Of a DNA stretch of 64,000 bases, positions 45,168 to 54,884 are shown piece after piece. The stretch comes from Spirosoma endophyticum (lineage in GTDB: Bacteria; Bacteroidota; Bacteroidia; Cytophagales; Spirosomataceae), in assembly GCF_900112365.1 (NCBI RefSeq), contig NZ_FOLQ01000010.1, positions 62,001 to 126,000 on the forward strand, read 5' to 3'. Under the pieces are notes generated by a model. The model ran no database searches, was not told the origin of the DNA, and was given only the letters and a program-made list of their open reading frames with translations. The position numbers were made by a program, and so were the translations under genes. The stretch's first letter is position 1, and each line of letters starts with the position of its first letter.

Positions 45168-47528
45168 ATGAAATTGAGGCTCCTGCTACTTTACTTTTCT
45201 AGTCTGGTTGCTCTTTGCCCATCTGTACTGGCTCAACAACGACTCCGGTTGACCGTGGTAGTCCGCGATGGTGTATCGAAAAAGCCAATACCGGGTGCCA
45301 GCCTGCTCATTGCCGAAACTAAGTCAGGTGCCCGAGCTGATAGCGTTGGTGTTATTTCGCTTAACCATCAACCAGGCATTCTGACAATGTATGTGTCAGC
45401 CGTGGGCTACATTCGGGGGCGGGAAACCGTTGTGCTGGATTTCAATAAACGAATCGACTATTTTCTGAAACCCCGTTCTACTGATTTAGAGGAAGTAGAT
45501 GTACGAGCTACGCGTGCCGATAAGAATATTAAGGCCGTGCAAATGGGCCAGATTCAGCTCAGTATGCCTGAACTCAAACGGATGCCGGTGGTGCTGGGCG
45601 AACCCGATATTCTGAAAGCCCTTACGCTTCAGGCGGGCGTGACGACGGCAGGCGAGGGTGCAGGCGGATTCAACGTTCGGGGTGGGCGGGCCGATCAGAA
45701 TCTGGTGCTGCTGGATGGCGCTCCCCTATTCAATACGTCGCACTTACTGGGCTTCTACACCAATGTCAACCCGGATCTGGTGCAGGATGTGAGTCTTAAC
45801 AAAGGCGCATTTTCGGCCCAGTACGGCGGTCGCGTATCGTCGTTATTGTTGATGAGTACCCGAAACGGCAACAAAGATGGCTGGCGGGTATCCGGTGGGA
45901 TCAGTCCGGTAAGTGTTCGGGCAGCGATTGATGGACCAATTACCAAAAAACTAACCCTGATTGCCGGGGGACGTATTGCTTTTCCCAACTACCTATTAAA
46001 AGCATTTCCCGCAACGAGTGTTAAAAATAGTCGGGCCTTTTTCTATGATGGTAACCTCAAACTGACCTACACGCCCGATGAGCGCAATACCATATCCTTA
46101 TCGGCGTATCGTAGTCAGGATAACTTCCGGTTTCCGGGCGATACGTTATATGGCTGGCAATCGAACGTAGTGACCGGCCGATGGAGTTACCTGATACGAC
46201 CCAATCTGCAACTAAATCTGACGGCTCTCTATAGCGGTTATCACCTGAATGTGGATGGCGTAACACCCGGCCTGACTTTCCGCTTCACCTCATACATTGA
46301 GCAGCGCGAAGGCAAAGCCGATGTGTTTTACACGCTCCGTCAGAAACACAGGATTCACGTTGGCATAAATGGAATTTTGTACGGTGTTCAAACCGGCAAT
46401 GCGCAGCCGACTGGTGAAAATTCCAGTATCAATCCCCAGCGCATTAATCCAGAGCGTGGCCGCGAACTGGGTGCGTATGTGAATACCGAGTGGGAGCTGA
46501 CACCCCGAATTTCGCTACAGGCCGGCCTTCGCTATTCAGCGTTTGCGTTTCTGGGGCCGCAAACGGTCTATGCGTATGCCGAGAATGCACCACGTTCCCC
46601 CGAGACCGTCTCCGATTCGATGCGCTATGGCAGGGGGCAGGTTGTGAAAACTTATGGTGGGTTGGAACCTCGGCTGGCTTTGCGAGTACAATTGGCAAAA
46701 AATACGTCGGTTAAGGCTAGTGCTGGCAGAACGCGTCAGTATGTCAATCTTATATCGAATACAACGGCTATCACCCCCCTTGATTTCTGGAAATTAAGCG
46801 ATCGTTATACGCCACCTCAGATTGCCGATCAGGTAGCATTGGGGGTATTCCAGAACTTCCGGGATAACGCCATCGAACTAAGCGTGGAAGGGTATTATAA
46901 ACGACTTCAAAACCAGATTGAGTACCGTTACGGAGCCAATCTGATTCTAAATCCAACGCTCGAAACGGCTTTGCTTCAAGCCGCCGGGAAAGCTTACGGC
47001 GTTGAATTCGGTCTCGCCAGTAATAAGGGACGGCTGACGGGTCAGTTGAATTATACCTATGCCCGTTCACTCAGTGCTGTGCAAACACCGTTCGATGTGC
47101 TACGCATCAACGGTGGCAGTTATTATCCGTCGTATATCGATCGGCCGCATACACTCAATATTCAGGCTCGTTGGGCTATGTCGCACAATTGGGCGTTCTC
47201 CACGAATTTCGTGTATTACACGGGTGTACCGGCCACGTATCCCGATGGGCAATATACCTACAATGGTGAGCCCGTTCAGGATTATTCCCGACGTAATGCC
47301 GACCGAATCCCTGATTATCACCGGCTGGACGTAGCGTTTTCGAAAGATACGCGTTTCAGTAAGTCCCAAAAGCGATATGGTATCTGGACGCTGGGCATCT
47401 ATAATGTTTATGCGCACAAGAATCCGTATTCGATCTATTTCACCCGGTATAACCAGCGGACTGAGTCGTATCGACTGTCCGTATTTGGTACCCTGATTCC
47501 GTCAATTGCGTATAATTTCTATTTCTGA
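45168..47528 (+). CDS. TonB-dependent outer-membrane receptor with carboxypeptidase-like domain
   Basis: A 786-residue receptor. Signal peptide at 1-24 (ending LAQQ); residues about 28-115 are the carboxypeptidase-like regulatory domain (KPIPGASLLIAETKSGARADSVG); residues about 125-235 are the plug (GGRADQNLVLLDGAPLFN, VSLNKGAFSAQYGGRVSSLL); the rest is a 22-strand barrel ending SIAYNFYF with terminal aromatic. It has no SusD partner: the next gene is a DUF4249 lipoprotein only 2 bp downstream, a standard pair in Bacteroidota. The ligand is unknown and no Fur- or sigma-like gene is adjacent. Confidence 0.92.
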   Translation: MKLRLLLLYFSSLVALCPSVLAQQRLRLTVVVRDGVSKKPIPGASLLIAETKSGARADSVGVISLNHQPGILTMYVSAVGYIRGRETVVLDFNKRIDYFLKPRSTDLEEVDVRATRADKNIKAVQMGQIQLSMPELKRMPVVLGEPDILKALTLQAGVTTAGEGAGGFNVRGGRADQNLVLLDGAPLFNTSHLLGFYTNVNPDLVQDVSLNKGAFSAQYGGRVSSLLLMSTRNGNKDGWRVSGGISPVSVRAAIDGPITKKLTLIAGGRIAFPNYLLKAFPATSVKNSRAFFYDGNLKLTYTPDERNTISLSAYRSQDNFRFPGDTLYGWQSNVVTGRWSYLIRPNLQLNLTALYSGYHLNVDGVTPGLTFRFTSYIEQREGKADVFYTLRQKHRIHVGINGILYGVQTGNAQPTGENSSINPQRINPERGRELGAYVNTEWELTPRISLQAGLRYSAFAFLGPQTVYAYAENAPRSPETVSDSMRYGRGQVVKTYGGLEPRLALRVQLAKNTSVKASAGRTRQYVNLISNTTAITPLDFWKLSDRYTPPQIADQVALGVFQNFRDNAIELSVEGYYKRLQNQIEYRYGANLILNPTLETALLQAAGKAYGVEFGLASNKGRLTGQLNYTYARSLSAVQTPFDVLRINGGSYYPSYIDRPHTLNIQARWAMSHNWAFSTNFVYYTGVPATYPDGQYTYNGEPVQDYSRRNADRIPDYHRLDVAFSKDTRFSKSQKRYGIWTLGIYNVYAHKNPYSIYFTRYNQRTESYRLSVFGTLIPSIAYNFYF

Positions 47529-47530
47529 TC

Positions 47531-48565
47531 ATGCGTCAGTTCATTCTTTATAGCCTCCTGCTGATCGCTTTCTCGGCCTGCATTGATCAGATTGAGTTAC
47601 CGATCCGTGCCGAAGAGCCCCGGTTAGTTGTTGAGGGGCAGATTACAAACGAGGCTCCTCCCTACAAACTCAGATTAACCTATACGGGTAAATATGGTGG
47701 ACCAACTGGGCAGAATCCCGATAATCAATACGTAAAAGAAGCGCGTGTAACGCTGGCGGATGATCAGGGCCGATCGACGCAATTTATAGCCTTGGGCCTG
47801 GGTATGTACCAAACGATAGATACTACGTTCCGGGGGCAGGTAGGCCGGACCTATAGCTTATCGGTGGTGCTGACGGATGGTAAACGATATGTTTCTAAAC
47901 CCGAGCGGATGCCCGCTGTTCCCGTAATAGACAGTATTTCGACCAATGTGGTTGAAACGCAGAACCTGGCTAAACAGTATCAGGCTGCGTATTCAGTTAA
48001 CACAACTGACCCCGCAAGTGAGAAAAACTATTACCTATGGACCGCTTATGGGTATACCACGCGTTTGTCGATGGGGGTGCCATGTTCGCTGAACAGTCCC
48101 AACGATCGCTGTAACAACCGCTGCTGGGTTATGCTATCAAGTGACGCTGGTAATGTATTTAGCGATGAGGCTATTAATGGAAATCCTCTTAGGGGGCGTG
48201 TGGTACTGCAATTGCCAATTTATGCTATCTGGCCGCAATTAGTTGAAATACAGCAGTATGGTATCACGCAGGCCAACTACCAGTTCTGGAAGCTCTACCA
48301 GCAGCAAAATGCCCGAACGGGTAGTATTTTCGACCCGCTGCCTGCCCCTGTCACGGGTAACGTAGTGAACGCCAGTGATCCAGCCGACATGGCCCGTGGC
48401 TACTTCGCTGTTACGTCCATTACGCGTAAGCGCGTCCGAAAGCAGACGTATAATGCGCCATTTTATGGGGCGCTAACCAGCTACCTTTCCGGTCTGATTT
48501 TACCACCGGGCGATTGCCGGAATACATACGGTCAAGTACCGGTCACGCAGCCTGATGGGTGGTGA
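47531..48565 (+). CDS. DUF4249 lipoprotein
   Basis: A 344-residue lipoprotein: MRQFILYSLLLIAFSAC with cysteine 17 as lipidation site, then the DUF4249 core (EPRLVVEGQITNEAPPYKLRLTYTG and RTYSLSVVLTDGKRYVSKPERM). DUF4249 proteins sit beside TonB receptors in Bacteroidota and are thought to bind ligands on the surface, by analogy with SusD. The 2-bp spacing from the receptor implies co-transcription and probably coupled translation. Two pairs of cysteines (CSLNSPNDRCNNRC) lie near residue 185. The stop abuts the stop of the convergent transglycosylase gene. Confidence 0.85.
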   Translation: MRQFILYSLLLIAFSACIDQIELPIRAEEPRLVVEGQITNEAPPYKLRLTYTGKYGGPTGQNPDNQYVKEARVTLADDQGRSTQFIALGLGMYQTIDTTFRGQVGRTYSLSVVLTDGKRYVSKPERMPAVPVIDSISTNVVETQNLAKQYQAAYSVNTTDPASEKNYYLWTAYGYTTRLSMGVPCSLNSPNDRCNNRCWVMLSSDAGNVFSDEAINGNPLRGRVVLQLPIYAIWPQLVEIQQYGITQANYQFWKLYQQQNARTGSIFDPLPAPVTGNVVNASDPADMARGYFAVTSITRKRVRKQTYNAPFYGALTSYLSGLILPPGDCRNTYGQVPVTQPDGW

Positions 48566-49801
48566 TTAGAGTTTCCACTGCACGACCCAGCCCGGCTTAA
48601 TAGTCTTTGGCCGAGGGATACCCGCCAGACCCGTAGCTGGGTTCATCGCCATCAGTGTAAGCTGAATCGTGGTCTTTGTTTCGGCGGAAATTGCTTTCGT
48701 AGCCCGGAGGAATATGTTGCCGCGCGCGTCTAGGTCATCGACAACGGCGTAAATAACATCGCCTGATTTAAGGAAATCTTCACCAATCTGAACGTCTTCT
48801 GTCAGGGCGAACGACCAGCTTTGTCCTACTTTTAACGGTCCGGCCTGGATTAAACGTGCCGTTGCGTCGCCCGTAAAAACAGGTGTAGACGAGGGTTTAT
48901 GTTTAAGCAGTTCAGTTAGCAGACTGTCCATGACGTAAGCTTCACTACGTAGCGGAACATCCGGTTGATATAGTGACTCAATGGGCACGCCAACAGGCTC
49001 GGGCTCGTCGTCCTTAAGCCAGCCCATGCGTCGAGCCTGCTGGCGTTCCAGCTCATAGGCGTTGCCCGCCGACGCCAGCATCATCCCAGCCGATCCGATG
49101 CCATAGGCTGGATTGGTGAATAGCTCTTTCATGGCCAGAATCCGGTAGAGATAATAGCCCGTTTCAGCATTCATGGTCATCGAATAGTAATCACGGTGGC
49201 CGGTCTTAACTATTTTTCGCTGAACCATGCCGACGCCCCCATTGTAGGCGGCTGCTACCAATGTCCAGGAGCCTAACTTATGGTATAAGAATTTGATGTA
49301 CTTACAGGCGGCTTCGGTCGACTTCGAGAGATCAGTGCGTTCGTCGTTGCCCGATGCAATGGAAAGCCCCATGTCTTCGGCCGTTTCATCCATGAATTGC
49401 CAGTAACCGATGGCCCCCGCTGAGGAAACGGCATTCGCTTTCCAGGCGCTCTCAATAAGCGGCAGGTATTTAAAATCAGCAGGGATATTATACTTATTGA
49501 GTATGGGCTCGATCACCGCAAAGAACGGAGCCGAGCGTGCTTTCAGGGCATTAAGGTGCTGAACGTACCCTGAACTGCTCGCCAGCGCAAAGGCCAGCTT
49601 GGCCGATACATCTCCTTGCTGTGTAGGCACAACTTCTCCGCAAAAATGAAGCCGCTGTGGACTCAGCCGCTGTGGTTGAAAACGTGGTTGAGCCACAGCC
49701 GGACGTTTTACCGGCGTCTTTCTCTTCTGCGCTGAACTGATTGAATTTAGCCCTAAAAGGGCCCAAACTATCAGCAAGACGTATCGTGAAGCGTTTGTCA
49801 A
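48566..49801 (-). CDS. Lytic transglycosylase (MltD/GH23 type), first of two
   Basis: A 411-residue exported murein lyase that would cut the MurNAc-GlcNAc bond to release 1,6-anhydro products. A signal peptide (1-24, ISSAQ) precedes the SLT domain with catalytic E117 in YLPLIESAWK, then SSAGAIGYWQFM and AAAYNGGVGM. The C-terminal 100 residues (from about 310) are a beta-rich domain of unknown role. It shares the segment FCGEEVP (here FCGEVVP at 53-59) with its paralogue upstream at 51177-49954; 152 bp separate them. Its stop adjoins that of the convergent DUF4249 gene. Confidence 0.9.
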   Translation of the reverse strand: MTNASRYVLLIVWALLGLNSISSAQKRKTPVKRPAVAQPRFQPQRLSPQRLHFCGEVVPTQQGDVSAKLAFALASSSGYVQHLNALKARSAPFFAVIEPILNKYNIPADFKYLPLIESAWKANAVSSAGAIGYWQFMDETAEDMGLSIASGNDERTDLSKSTEAACKYIKFLYHKLGSWTLVAAAYNGGVGMVQRKIVKTGHRDYYSMTMNAETGYYLYRILAMKELFTNPAYGIGSAGMMLASAGNAYELERQQARRMGWLKDDEPEPVGVPIESLYQPDVPLRSEAYVMDSLLTELLKHKPSSTPVFTGDATARLIQAGPLKVGQSWSFALTEDVQIGEDFLKSGDVIYAVVDDLDARGNIFLRATKAISAETKTTIQLTLMAMNPATGLAGIPRPKTIKPGWVVQWKL

Positions 49802-49953
49802 AGCAAGTGCAATTGGTCTAACCCGTAGACAACGTACTGAAGCCAGGGTTTAGTTTGATGAAGCTAATGAATGGAATGGTTTAGGCCAAAGCGACGGCGC
49901 ATTGGCTTACTTCAGCGACGAGTCACCGTAAGCTAACCACCATAAACCGTTCA

Positions 49954-51177
49954 TTATAGCCAATCCCAGAAGTGAAGCGGTCGGCTGCTAGCTCGTTTTT
50001 TCCAGTCCAGAAAACGAGGCCGACGAAACCGAAGCACCATCAAGCCCATCATTAATTTCTTGATGGGAAAATGTGGGCCTTGTTGTTCCAGATTCGCATC
50101 AGGTACACTGGCTGCTTTTTTGATAGCCGCTGCATTAGCAATTAACTGTTGCGTGTCCGATGGCGTTTTGGTTAAAGCTATATTTGGACGGGGCCCCCAG
50201 CTTGGGTCGGCAGACTCGTCATCAACCAGTTCGACGGTTGGTGAATCTTTGATCTTTTTAGACAGAGCGAGTGGTTTATGCCAACTGGGTAACGGTTTGG
50301 TTAGCTCATCCATCGTTGAGCCACGTAGCAGTAGGGCATACTGGCGCGGGTTACTGAGTAGTTCTTTGTAGGCTAGAATCCGAAACAGATAATGGCTGGT
50401 TTCACGATGCAGCCGAAGCCGATAATAATTTGAGTGGCCCTGCTGATCTATTTTATGTCGGACATGGGTGATGCCTCCGTTGTAGGCAGCCGCCACCAGC
50501 GTCCAGGAACCTAACTTGCCATAAAGTTGATGCAGGTGCCGACAAACTGCCACCGTCGCTTTTCGCAAATTGTAGCGTTCATCTATATGGTCATTTACGA
50601 TCAGCCCCAATTCACGAGCTGTACCAGGCATTAATTGCCAGTAACCCGATGCCCCTTTATAGGAAACACTCCTGTTCTCTAAAGCACTTTCGGCTAGTGG
50701 CATGAACCGAAAATCGCGGGGAATTTTGTGCTTTCGGAGAATCGGGTCAATGATATGGAAAAAGGTGGAAGCCTTATCGCGAAGGTCAAGCAAGAACTCC
50801 GGTTGTGCGCCATAGCTACGTAGCGTTTGCGCCCAGCGACGCGATACGCGCGGTTCGCCAATGGGTACTTCTTCACCGCAGAAATAAACCGGAAATAGAT
50901 GTTTAGTTGAGTCAACGACTAATAATTCTGGTGTATTCAGGCCATTTGACAGGGAGAATGACCGGCTCGTATCGGCTCCTATCAGAGGCAGTGCGAGGAC
51001 CGGTTTAATGGCCGCCATGAGCAGTGAGAATCCTACTTCTTTAATCAAGATACCAACAGTTATGTTCAAAAATAAGACAAGAAAACCCGTTGAAAATAAC
51101 GGGCTTGTCCAATACAGTAATACGAATATAGTTGATAATCTGATATATACAAAATTTGAGCTCTGGGAATTATCCAA
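49954..51177 (-). CDS. Lytic transglycosylase paralogue (GH23 type)
   Basis: A 407-residue relative of the preceding gene with E163 as catalytic residue (FMPLAESALE) and the conserved YKGASGYWQLM, AAAYNGGITHV. It shares the YFCGEEVP segment at 98-105. The C-terminus is Pro/Lys-rich and ends in a basic tail (RFRRPRFLDWKKRASSRP) rather than the beta domain. The N-terminus is uncertain: from ATG 51177 there are two hydrophobic segments (15-42, 48-64); from ATG 51018 the remaining sequence MAAIKPVLALPLIGADTS would serve as a signal peptide. Both starts are compatible with the frame; I list the longer one. Confidence 0.8.
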   Translation of the reverse strand: MDNSQSSNFVYIRLSTIFVLLYWTSPLFSTGFLVLFLNITVGILIKEVGFSLLMAAIKPVLALPLIGADTSRSFSLSNGLNTPELLVVDSTKHLFPVYFCGEEVPIGEPRVSRRWAQTLRSYGAQPEFLLDLRDKASTFFHIIDPILRKHKIPRDFRFMPLAESALENRSVSYKGASGYWQLMPGTARELGLIVNDHIDERYNLRKATVAVCRHLHQLYGKLGSWTLVAAAYNGGITHVRHKIDQQGHSNYYRLRLHRETSHYLFRILAYKELLSNPRQYALLLRGSTMDELTKPLPSWHKPLALSKKIKDSPTVELVDDESADPSWGPRPNIALTKTPSDTQQLIANAAAIKKAASVPDANLEQQGPHFPIKKLMMGLMVLRFRRPRFLDWKKRASSRPLHFWDWL

Positions 51178-51199
51178 TGGTACTCATGGAAAACAGCCT

Positions 51200-53332
51200 C
51201 TACCGATCTAACAAACCGGCCACGAGTGTGAGCTTGCCATAGTCGTAACGACCCTCAAAATAATCGAAAACAGGCTTTAAACGGCCTTCTTCGAGGCCAA
51301 CGACGGCCAGTGCTTTTTCGATTTCCTTCCGTTCAATCGGGTCAATGAGCGAGACTAGATCAATGTCATAACCAGCCCGTGAAAGCTGTACCAGATGACC
51401 GGCAATGGAGCCGGTTGTTAGCTGACGCTCGGTCGCAATTTCGGCAATGGTCAACCCATTATTATACAGATCAAGCGTTACTAATTGGGTCGAACCTTTG
51501 GGCTTTTCACCCGCCTGTACCCGGCCCCGAACGTAGTTGAGGATCTCCTCCAGAAACTGCTTTCCGAACAGTTGCAACTTACGTTCGCCAACGCCACTTA
51601 CATTCCGTAGTGCATCGGGGGTTATGGGCCGCTGGCGGGCCATGTCTTCAAGGGTTGTATCCGTAAAGACAACGTAGGGTGGCACATTCTGTTCGTCGGC
51701 GAGTCGTTTGCGCAGGACACGTAACCGTTCGAACAAATCGTCGCGCTGGGTTTCGGTCCTGGTGCGGGTTTTCTCCACGACGGGTTTCGGGGCATCGTCG
51801 GGCCGGACGAGATCAATTTTACGACCGCTATACAGCACCTGATCGGCGAGAATACCCCGGCGAAGAGCGTAGTGCTGATCGTAGGCAATTTCGATAACTC
51901 CGACGTTGATAAGCTGATGCAGGTAATTACGCCAGTCTTCAAACTTAAGGTCGCGTCCTGCACCGTAGGTTTTTACCTGGTCGTAGCCACCCTGTAACAC
52001 CTGCTGACTTCGGGAGCCGCGCAAAATATCGATGAGCAGATTCATGGGTACGCGCTCGCCCGTTCGAACAAGGGCCGACAGCGCTTTCTGCGCCAGAATA
52101 GTACCGTCGAACGTAACACGCGGGTCGCGGCACACATCGCAGTTGCCGCAGGGTTCGGGCAATTCTTCCGAGAAATACGAAAGCAGAATCTGACGGCGGC
52201 AGGTGTGGGCGTCGGCGTACTGTTGCATGCGCTCCAGCTTGGCCAGTTGCAATCCCAGATTAGCCGGACTGTTTTCGGCCAGCATTTCCTTATACGTCGC
52301 TACGTCGGCAAAGCTATAAAATAGGACCGTTTGGGCAGCCGCTCCATCGCGGCCCGCCCGCCCGATTTCCTGATAGAAGCTCTCAATATTTTTGGGCATA
52401 TTGTAATGGATCACCCAGCGCACATTCGATTTGTCGATGCCCATCCCGAAGGCAATGGTTGCACACATGATGCGGACGTCGTCGCGCAGGAAAGCTTCCT
52501 GCGTTTTCGATCGGTCGTCGGGGTCCATCTTGGCATGGTAAAAAGCCGCCTTGAACCCTTTCTCCTGCAATTTAGCCGCCAGTGATTCGGTCGATTTTCG
52601 GCTGAGGCAGTAGATAATCCCCGACGTGTCGGGTTTCTGCTGTAGTAACCGAAGAATCTGCTGAATGCGATTCTGGCCGGGAAGAACCTGTAAGCTTAAA
52701 TTTTTTCGATTGAACGACGATACAAATATCGCTGGGTCAACCATTCCGAGCTTTGTGGCAATATCGTGTCGAGTGAGCTTATCGGCCGTAGCCGTGAGCG
52801 CAATCGTTGGTACGGTCGGGAACTGCTCTTTCAGAATGTGTAGTTGCGTGTACTCCGGGCGAAAATCATGCCCCCAGGACGATATGCAATGGGCTTCATC
52901 AATCGCAAATAAAGATATGCTGATGCGTTTCAGGAAGCTTAGAAATGATTCGGATAACAACTTCTCGGGAGAGACGTAGAGTAGTTTGAGTTTACCGCGA
53001 ACACAATCATCTTCAATATCGCGTTGCTCCCGACCCGTCTGGGTGCTGTTGTAAAAAGCGGCCTGAACGCCATTCATATGTAATGCCCCCACCTGATCTT
53101 TCATTAGGGCGATCAACGGCGAAACCACTACCGTGAGACCAGACAGCATGAGAGCGGGAATCTGAAAACACACTGACTTACCACCTCCGGTTGGCATGAG
53201 CACTACCGTATCACGCCCGCTTAAAATAGACTGAATGATGTCTTCCTGCATGGGCCGGAAGCGGTCATAGCCATAATAACGTTTGAGGTAGTCGGCGGGA
53301 GTCTGAGTACCAGGTGATGTTGAGAGGGTCAT
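51200..53332 (-). CDS. recQ: ATP-dependent DNA helicase RecQ
   Basis: A 710-residue 3'-5' helicase. Walker A (MPTGGGKS, 46-53), DEAH at 145-148, motif VI (GRAGRDG), then the RQC zinc site (CRRQI followed by CGNCDVC) and winged helix, and HRDC-type sequence near the C-terminus (LFERLRVLRKRLADEQNVPPY; ITPDALRNVSGVGERKL). The length is that of the Bacteroidota enzyme, with an extra C-terminal helical part (ATERQLTTGSIAGHL). It is read toward the transglycosylase gene, which starts 23 bp after its stop. A TAnnTTTG match (53442-53435, minus strand) lies upstream, about 100 bp before the start. Confidence 0.96.
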   Translation of the reverse strand: MTLSTSPGTQTPADYLKRYYGYDRFRPMQEDIIQSILSGRDTVVLMPTGGGKSVCFQIPALMLSGLTVVVSPLIALMKDQVGALHMNGVQAAFYNSTQTGREQRDIEDDCVRGKLKLLYVSPEKLLSESFLSFLKRISISLFAIDEAHCISSWGHDFRPEYTQLHILKEQFPTVPTIALTATADKLTRHDIATKLGMVDPAIFVSSFNRKNLSLQVLPGQNRIQQILRLLQQKPDTSGIIYCLSRKSTESLAAKLQEKGFKAAFYHAKMDPDDRSKTQEAFLRDDVRIMCATIAFGMGIDKSNVRWVIHYNMPKNIESFYQEIGRAGRDGAAAQTVLFYSFADVATYKEMLAENSPANLGLQLAKLERMQQYADAHTCRRQILLSYFSEELPEPCGNCDVCRDPRVTFDGTILAQKALSALVRTGERVPMNLLIDILRGSRSQQVLQGGYDQVKTYGAGRDLKFEDWRNYLHQLINVGVIEIAYDQHYALRRGILADQVLYSGRKIDLVRPDDAPKPVVEKTRTRTETQRDDLFERLRVLRKRLADEQNVPPYVVFTDTTLEDMARQRPITPDALRNVSGVGERKLQLFGKQFLEEILNYVRGRVQAGEKPKGSTQLVTLDLYNNGLTIAEIATERQLTTGSIAGHLVQLSRAGYDIDLVSLIDPIERKEIEKALAVVGLEEGRLKPVFDYFEGRYDYGKLTLVAGLLDR

Positions 53333-53550
53333 TGAGTCTTTAATGGGCCGGGTGATAACTCACACTAAATGAGTGATAAATAAGACGAAAGAAAACCTAT
53401 TTAGTTACTACTTAACCGGTGAATAGCCCTATACCAAATTTAAGCAGAATTTAAGTAATTTTCGTTACCGGATTAGTGATTTTATCCCCATCTTTCCGTC
53501 TCAGGAGTTACTGTTTTACGAGTTCTTTCACAAACCCCAACTAAAACATC

Positions 53551-54102
53551 ATGAAAAAGGCCCTGTCAGTAGTATGTCTCGTTGTCAGCCTGTTGGTTGG
53601 CTTTAACGGTATGTCCCAGGACGACACGAAAGCAAAAAAGGAAATGAAAGAGGCCGATGCTTCGGCTAAAAAAGCGGCTAAAGCGGAGAAAAAGGCGGCT
53701 AAAGATGCCGTCAAAGATGCTAAGGCGGATGCCAAAACAACAGCCGATGCGACTGTTGATCCAGCCAAACAAGCAGCTGTGAATGATCGAATGGCAGCTG
53801 CCAGAGCGGCTAAGGCGGCTAAAAAAGCGGCTAATGGAGCGACAACCAGCACAACAACGGCGGCTGCTACGTCAGATAAGACGGTACAAAGAGCGGCCAA
53901 CACGGGTTTGAAAGACGATAAAATGACGAAAGCGTCGAAGTCAGTTGCGAAGGAAGAAAAAGCTACCCCCGCCGACTACAAAGCTCCAGTCGACCCATCG
54001 CAGAAAGGGCCTAATGGGGAGAAAGTTATGACTGGCCCACGCGGTGGAAAATACTACATCAATAAGAACGGCAACAAGACGTATCTAAGTGGCGTAAAAT
54101 AG
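53551..54102 (+). CDS. Exported Lys/Ala-rich protein with PBCV basic adaptor domain
   Basis: A 183-residue protein. Residues 1-23 are a signal peptide (LVGFNGMSQ). Residues 24-150 are very rich in Ala and Lys with repeated KAAKAxKKAAK-type words, probably one long charged helix. The last 35 residues (GPNGEKVMTGPRGGKYYINKNGNKTYLSG) match the small PBCV-specific basic adaptor domain (PF08789-type), known from chlorella viruses and scattered bacteria; its TGPRGGKYYIN core is nearly the consensus. Function unknown. Composition differs from its neighbours. It diverges from recQ over about 220 bp and ends with a terminator. Confidence 0.75.
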   Translation: MKKALSVVCLVVSLLVGFNGMSQDDTKAKKEMKEADASAKKAAKAEKKAAKDAVKDAKADAKTTADATVDPAKQAAVNDRMAAARAAKAAKKAANGATTSTTTAAATSDKTVQRAANTGLKDDKMTKASKSVAKEEKATPADYKAPVDPSQKGPNGEKVMTGPRGGKYYINKNGNKTYLSGVK

Positions 54103-54144
54103 GCTGCTATCTCAAAGCTGGCCTTACTTATATTGGTTAACGTA

Positions 54145-54178
54145 AAAGCCCGCTGTCGGAAGATGGCGGGCTTTATGT
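54145..54178 (+). terminator. Terminator after the PBCV-adaptor gene
   Basis: A 9-bp stem aaagcccgc (54145-54153) / gcgggcttt (54166-54174) with a 12-nt loop, then a T-rich tail. Confidence 0.75.
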
Positions 54179-54222
54179 TGTCGTCTGATCTGTAAATAGC
54201 TAGTCCAAACGAGATTATAGTA

Positions 54223-54747
54223 TCAATTTAAGGCTTGTAACTTGCTGATAGCAGGTATCTTACCATCAATGATGTGATCAGCCAGCAAGCGTTTAATGAT
54301 ACTGCCGGGAGGAACCTGTTCTCCATAAGTTGGATTCGACGAGATGATGGCCTTCCAGAAAGGCTGTCCCGTTGCTACCGATTGCATCTCGGCATTGTAT
54401 TGGTAGGGAGAACTGGAGTAACCACGATATTGGCCGGCATGACCCGCCTGAACCAGCTCAATGGTCAGAATAACATCGCTGTGGCATTCGTTAAGCTGTT
54501 TCTCAATAGCTGCGTCCGGATTGTCAAACGATAAAGGGTTCAGAGCCAGCGTACATACTTCGTAACCGGCCGGAAATATTCGGGCGAATTGCCGCACATA
54601 GCTATCTGGAGCGTTCCGCATTTTCGTGACAATCAGAACCCGTTGGAAGGTTGGGATCGCATCGGATTTGATACTGGATTTAACGGTTACACAGCTAGTC
54701 AGACTTGCTAGTAATCCTACCACCAGAAATTTATAAGCCGTTGTCAT
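54223..54747 (-). CDS. Hypothetical lipoprotein
   Basis: A 174-residue protein with a lipoprotein signal (MTTAYKFLVVGLLASLTSC, cysteine 19). The mature part has no family I recognise; it contains QRVLIVTKMRN and SDVILTIELVQAGHAGQYRGYSSSPY, which suggests an alternating alpha/beta domain of 'DUF4136-like or GNA1162-like' type, stated as a loose guess. ATG 54747 is used because upstream sequence to 54885 includes a polar region without relation to a signal peptide. It lies alone, in the opposite direction to the PBCV-adaptor gene. Confidence 0.65.
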   Translation of the reverse strand: MTTAYKFLVVGLLASLTSCVTVKSSIKSDAIPTFQRVLIVTKMRNAPDSYVRQFARIFPAGYEVCTLALNPLSFDNPDAAIEKQLNECHSDVILTIELVQAGHAGQYRGYSSSPYQYNAEMQSVATGQPFWKAIISSNPTYGEQVPPGSIIKRLLADHIIDGKIPAISKLQALN

Positions 54748-54884
54748 TGCCTTTCTGTGGTTTTGTTGCGTATCAAAGTAACAGCATGATAGGACTTCGC
54801 TTGTTAAAGGACGATTAAAGTTTTTGAAAATAGCTGATAGTGAGTAGTATAAGCGTACCTTTTTATCTGGATAGCAAAACAGCA

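Noticed and set aside
53541-53903. Ala-rich 120-residue frame antisense to the PBCV-adaptor gene
   Set aside because: It is the complement of the Lys/Ala-rich repeat codons; no independent evidence.
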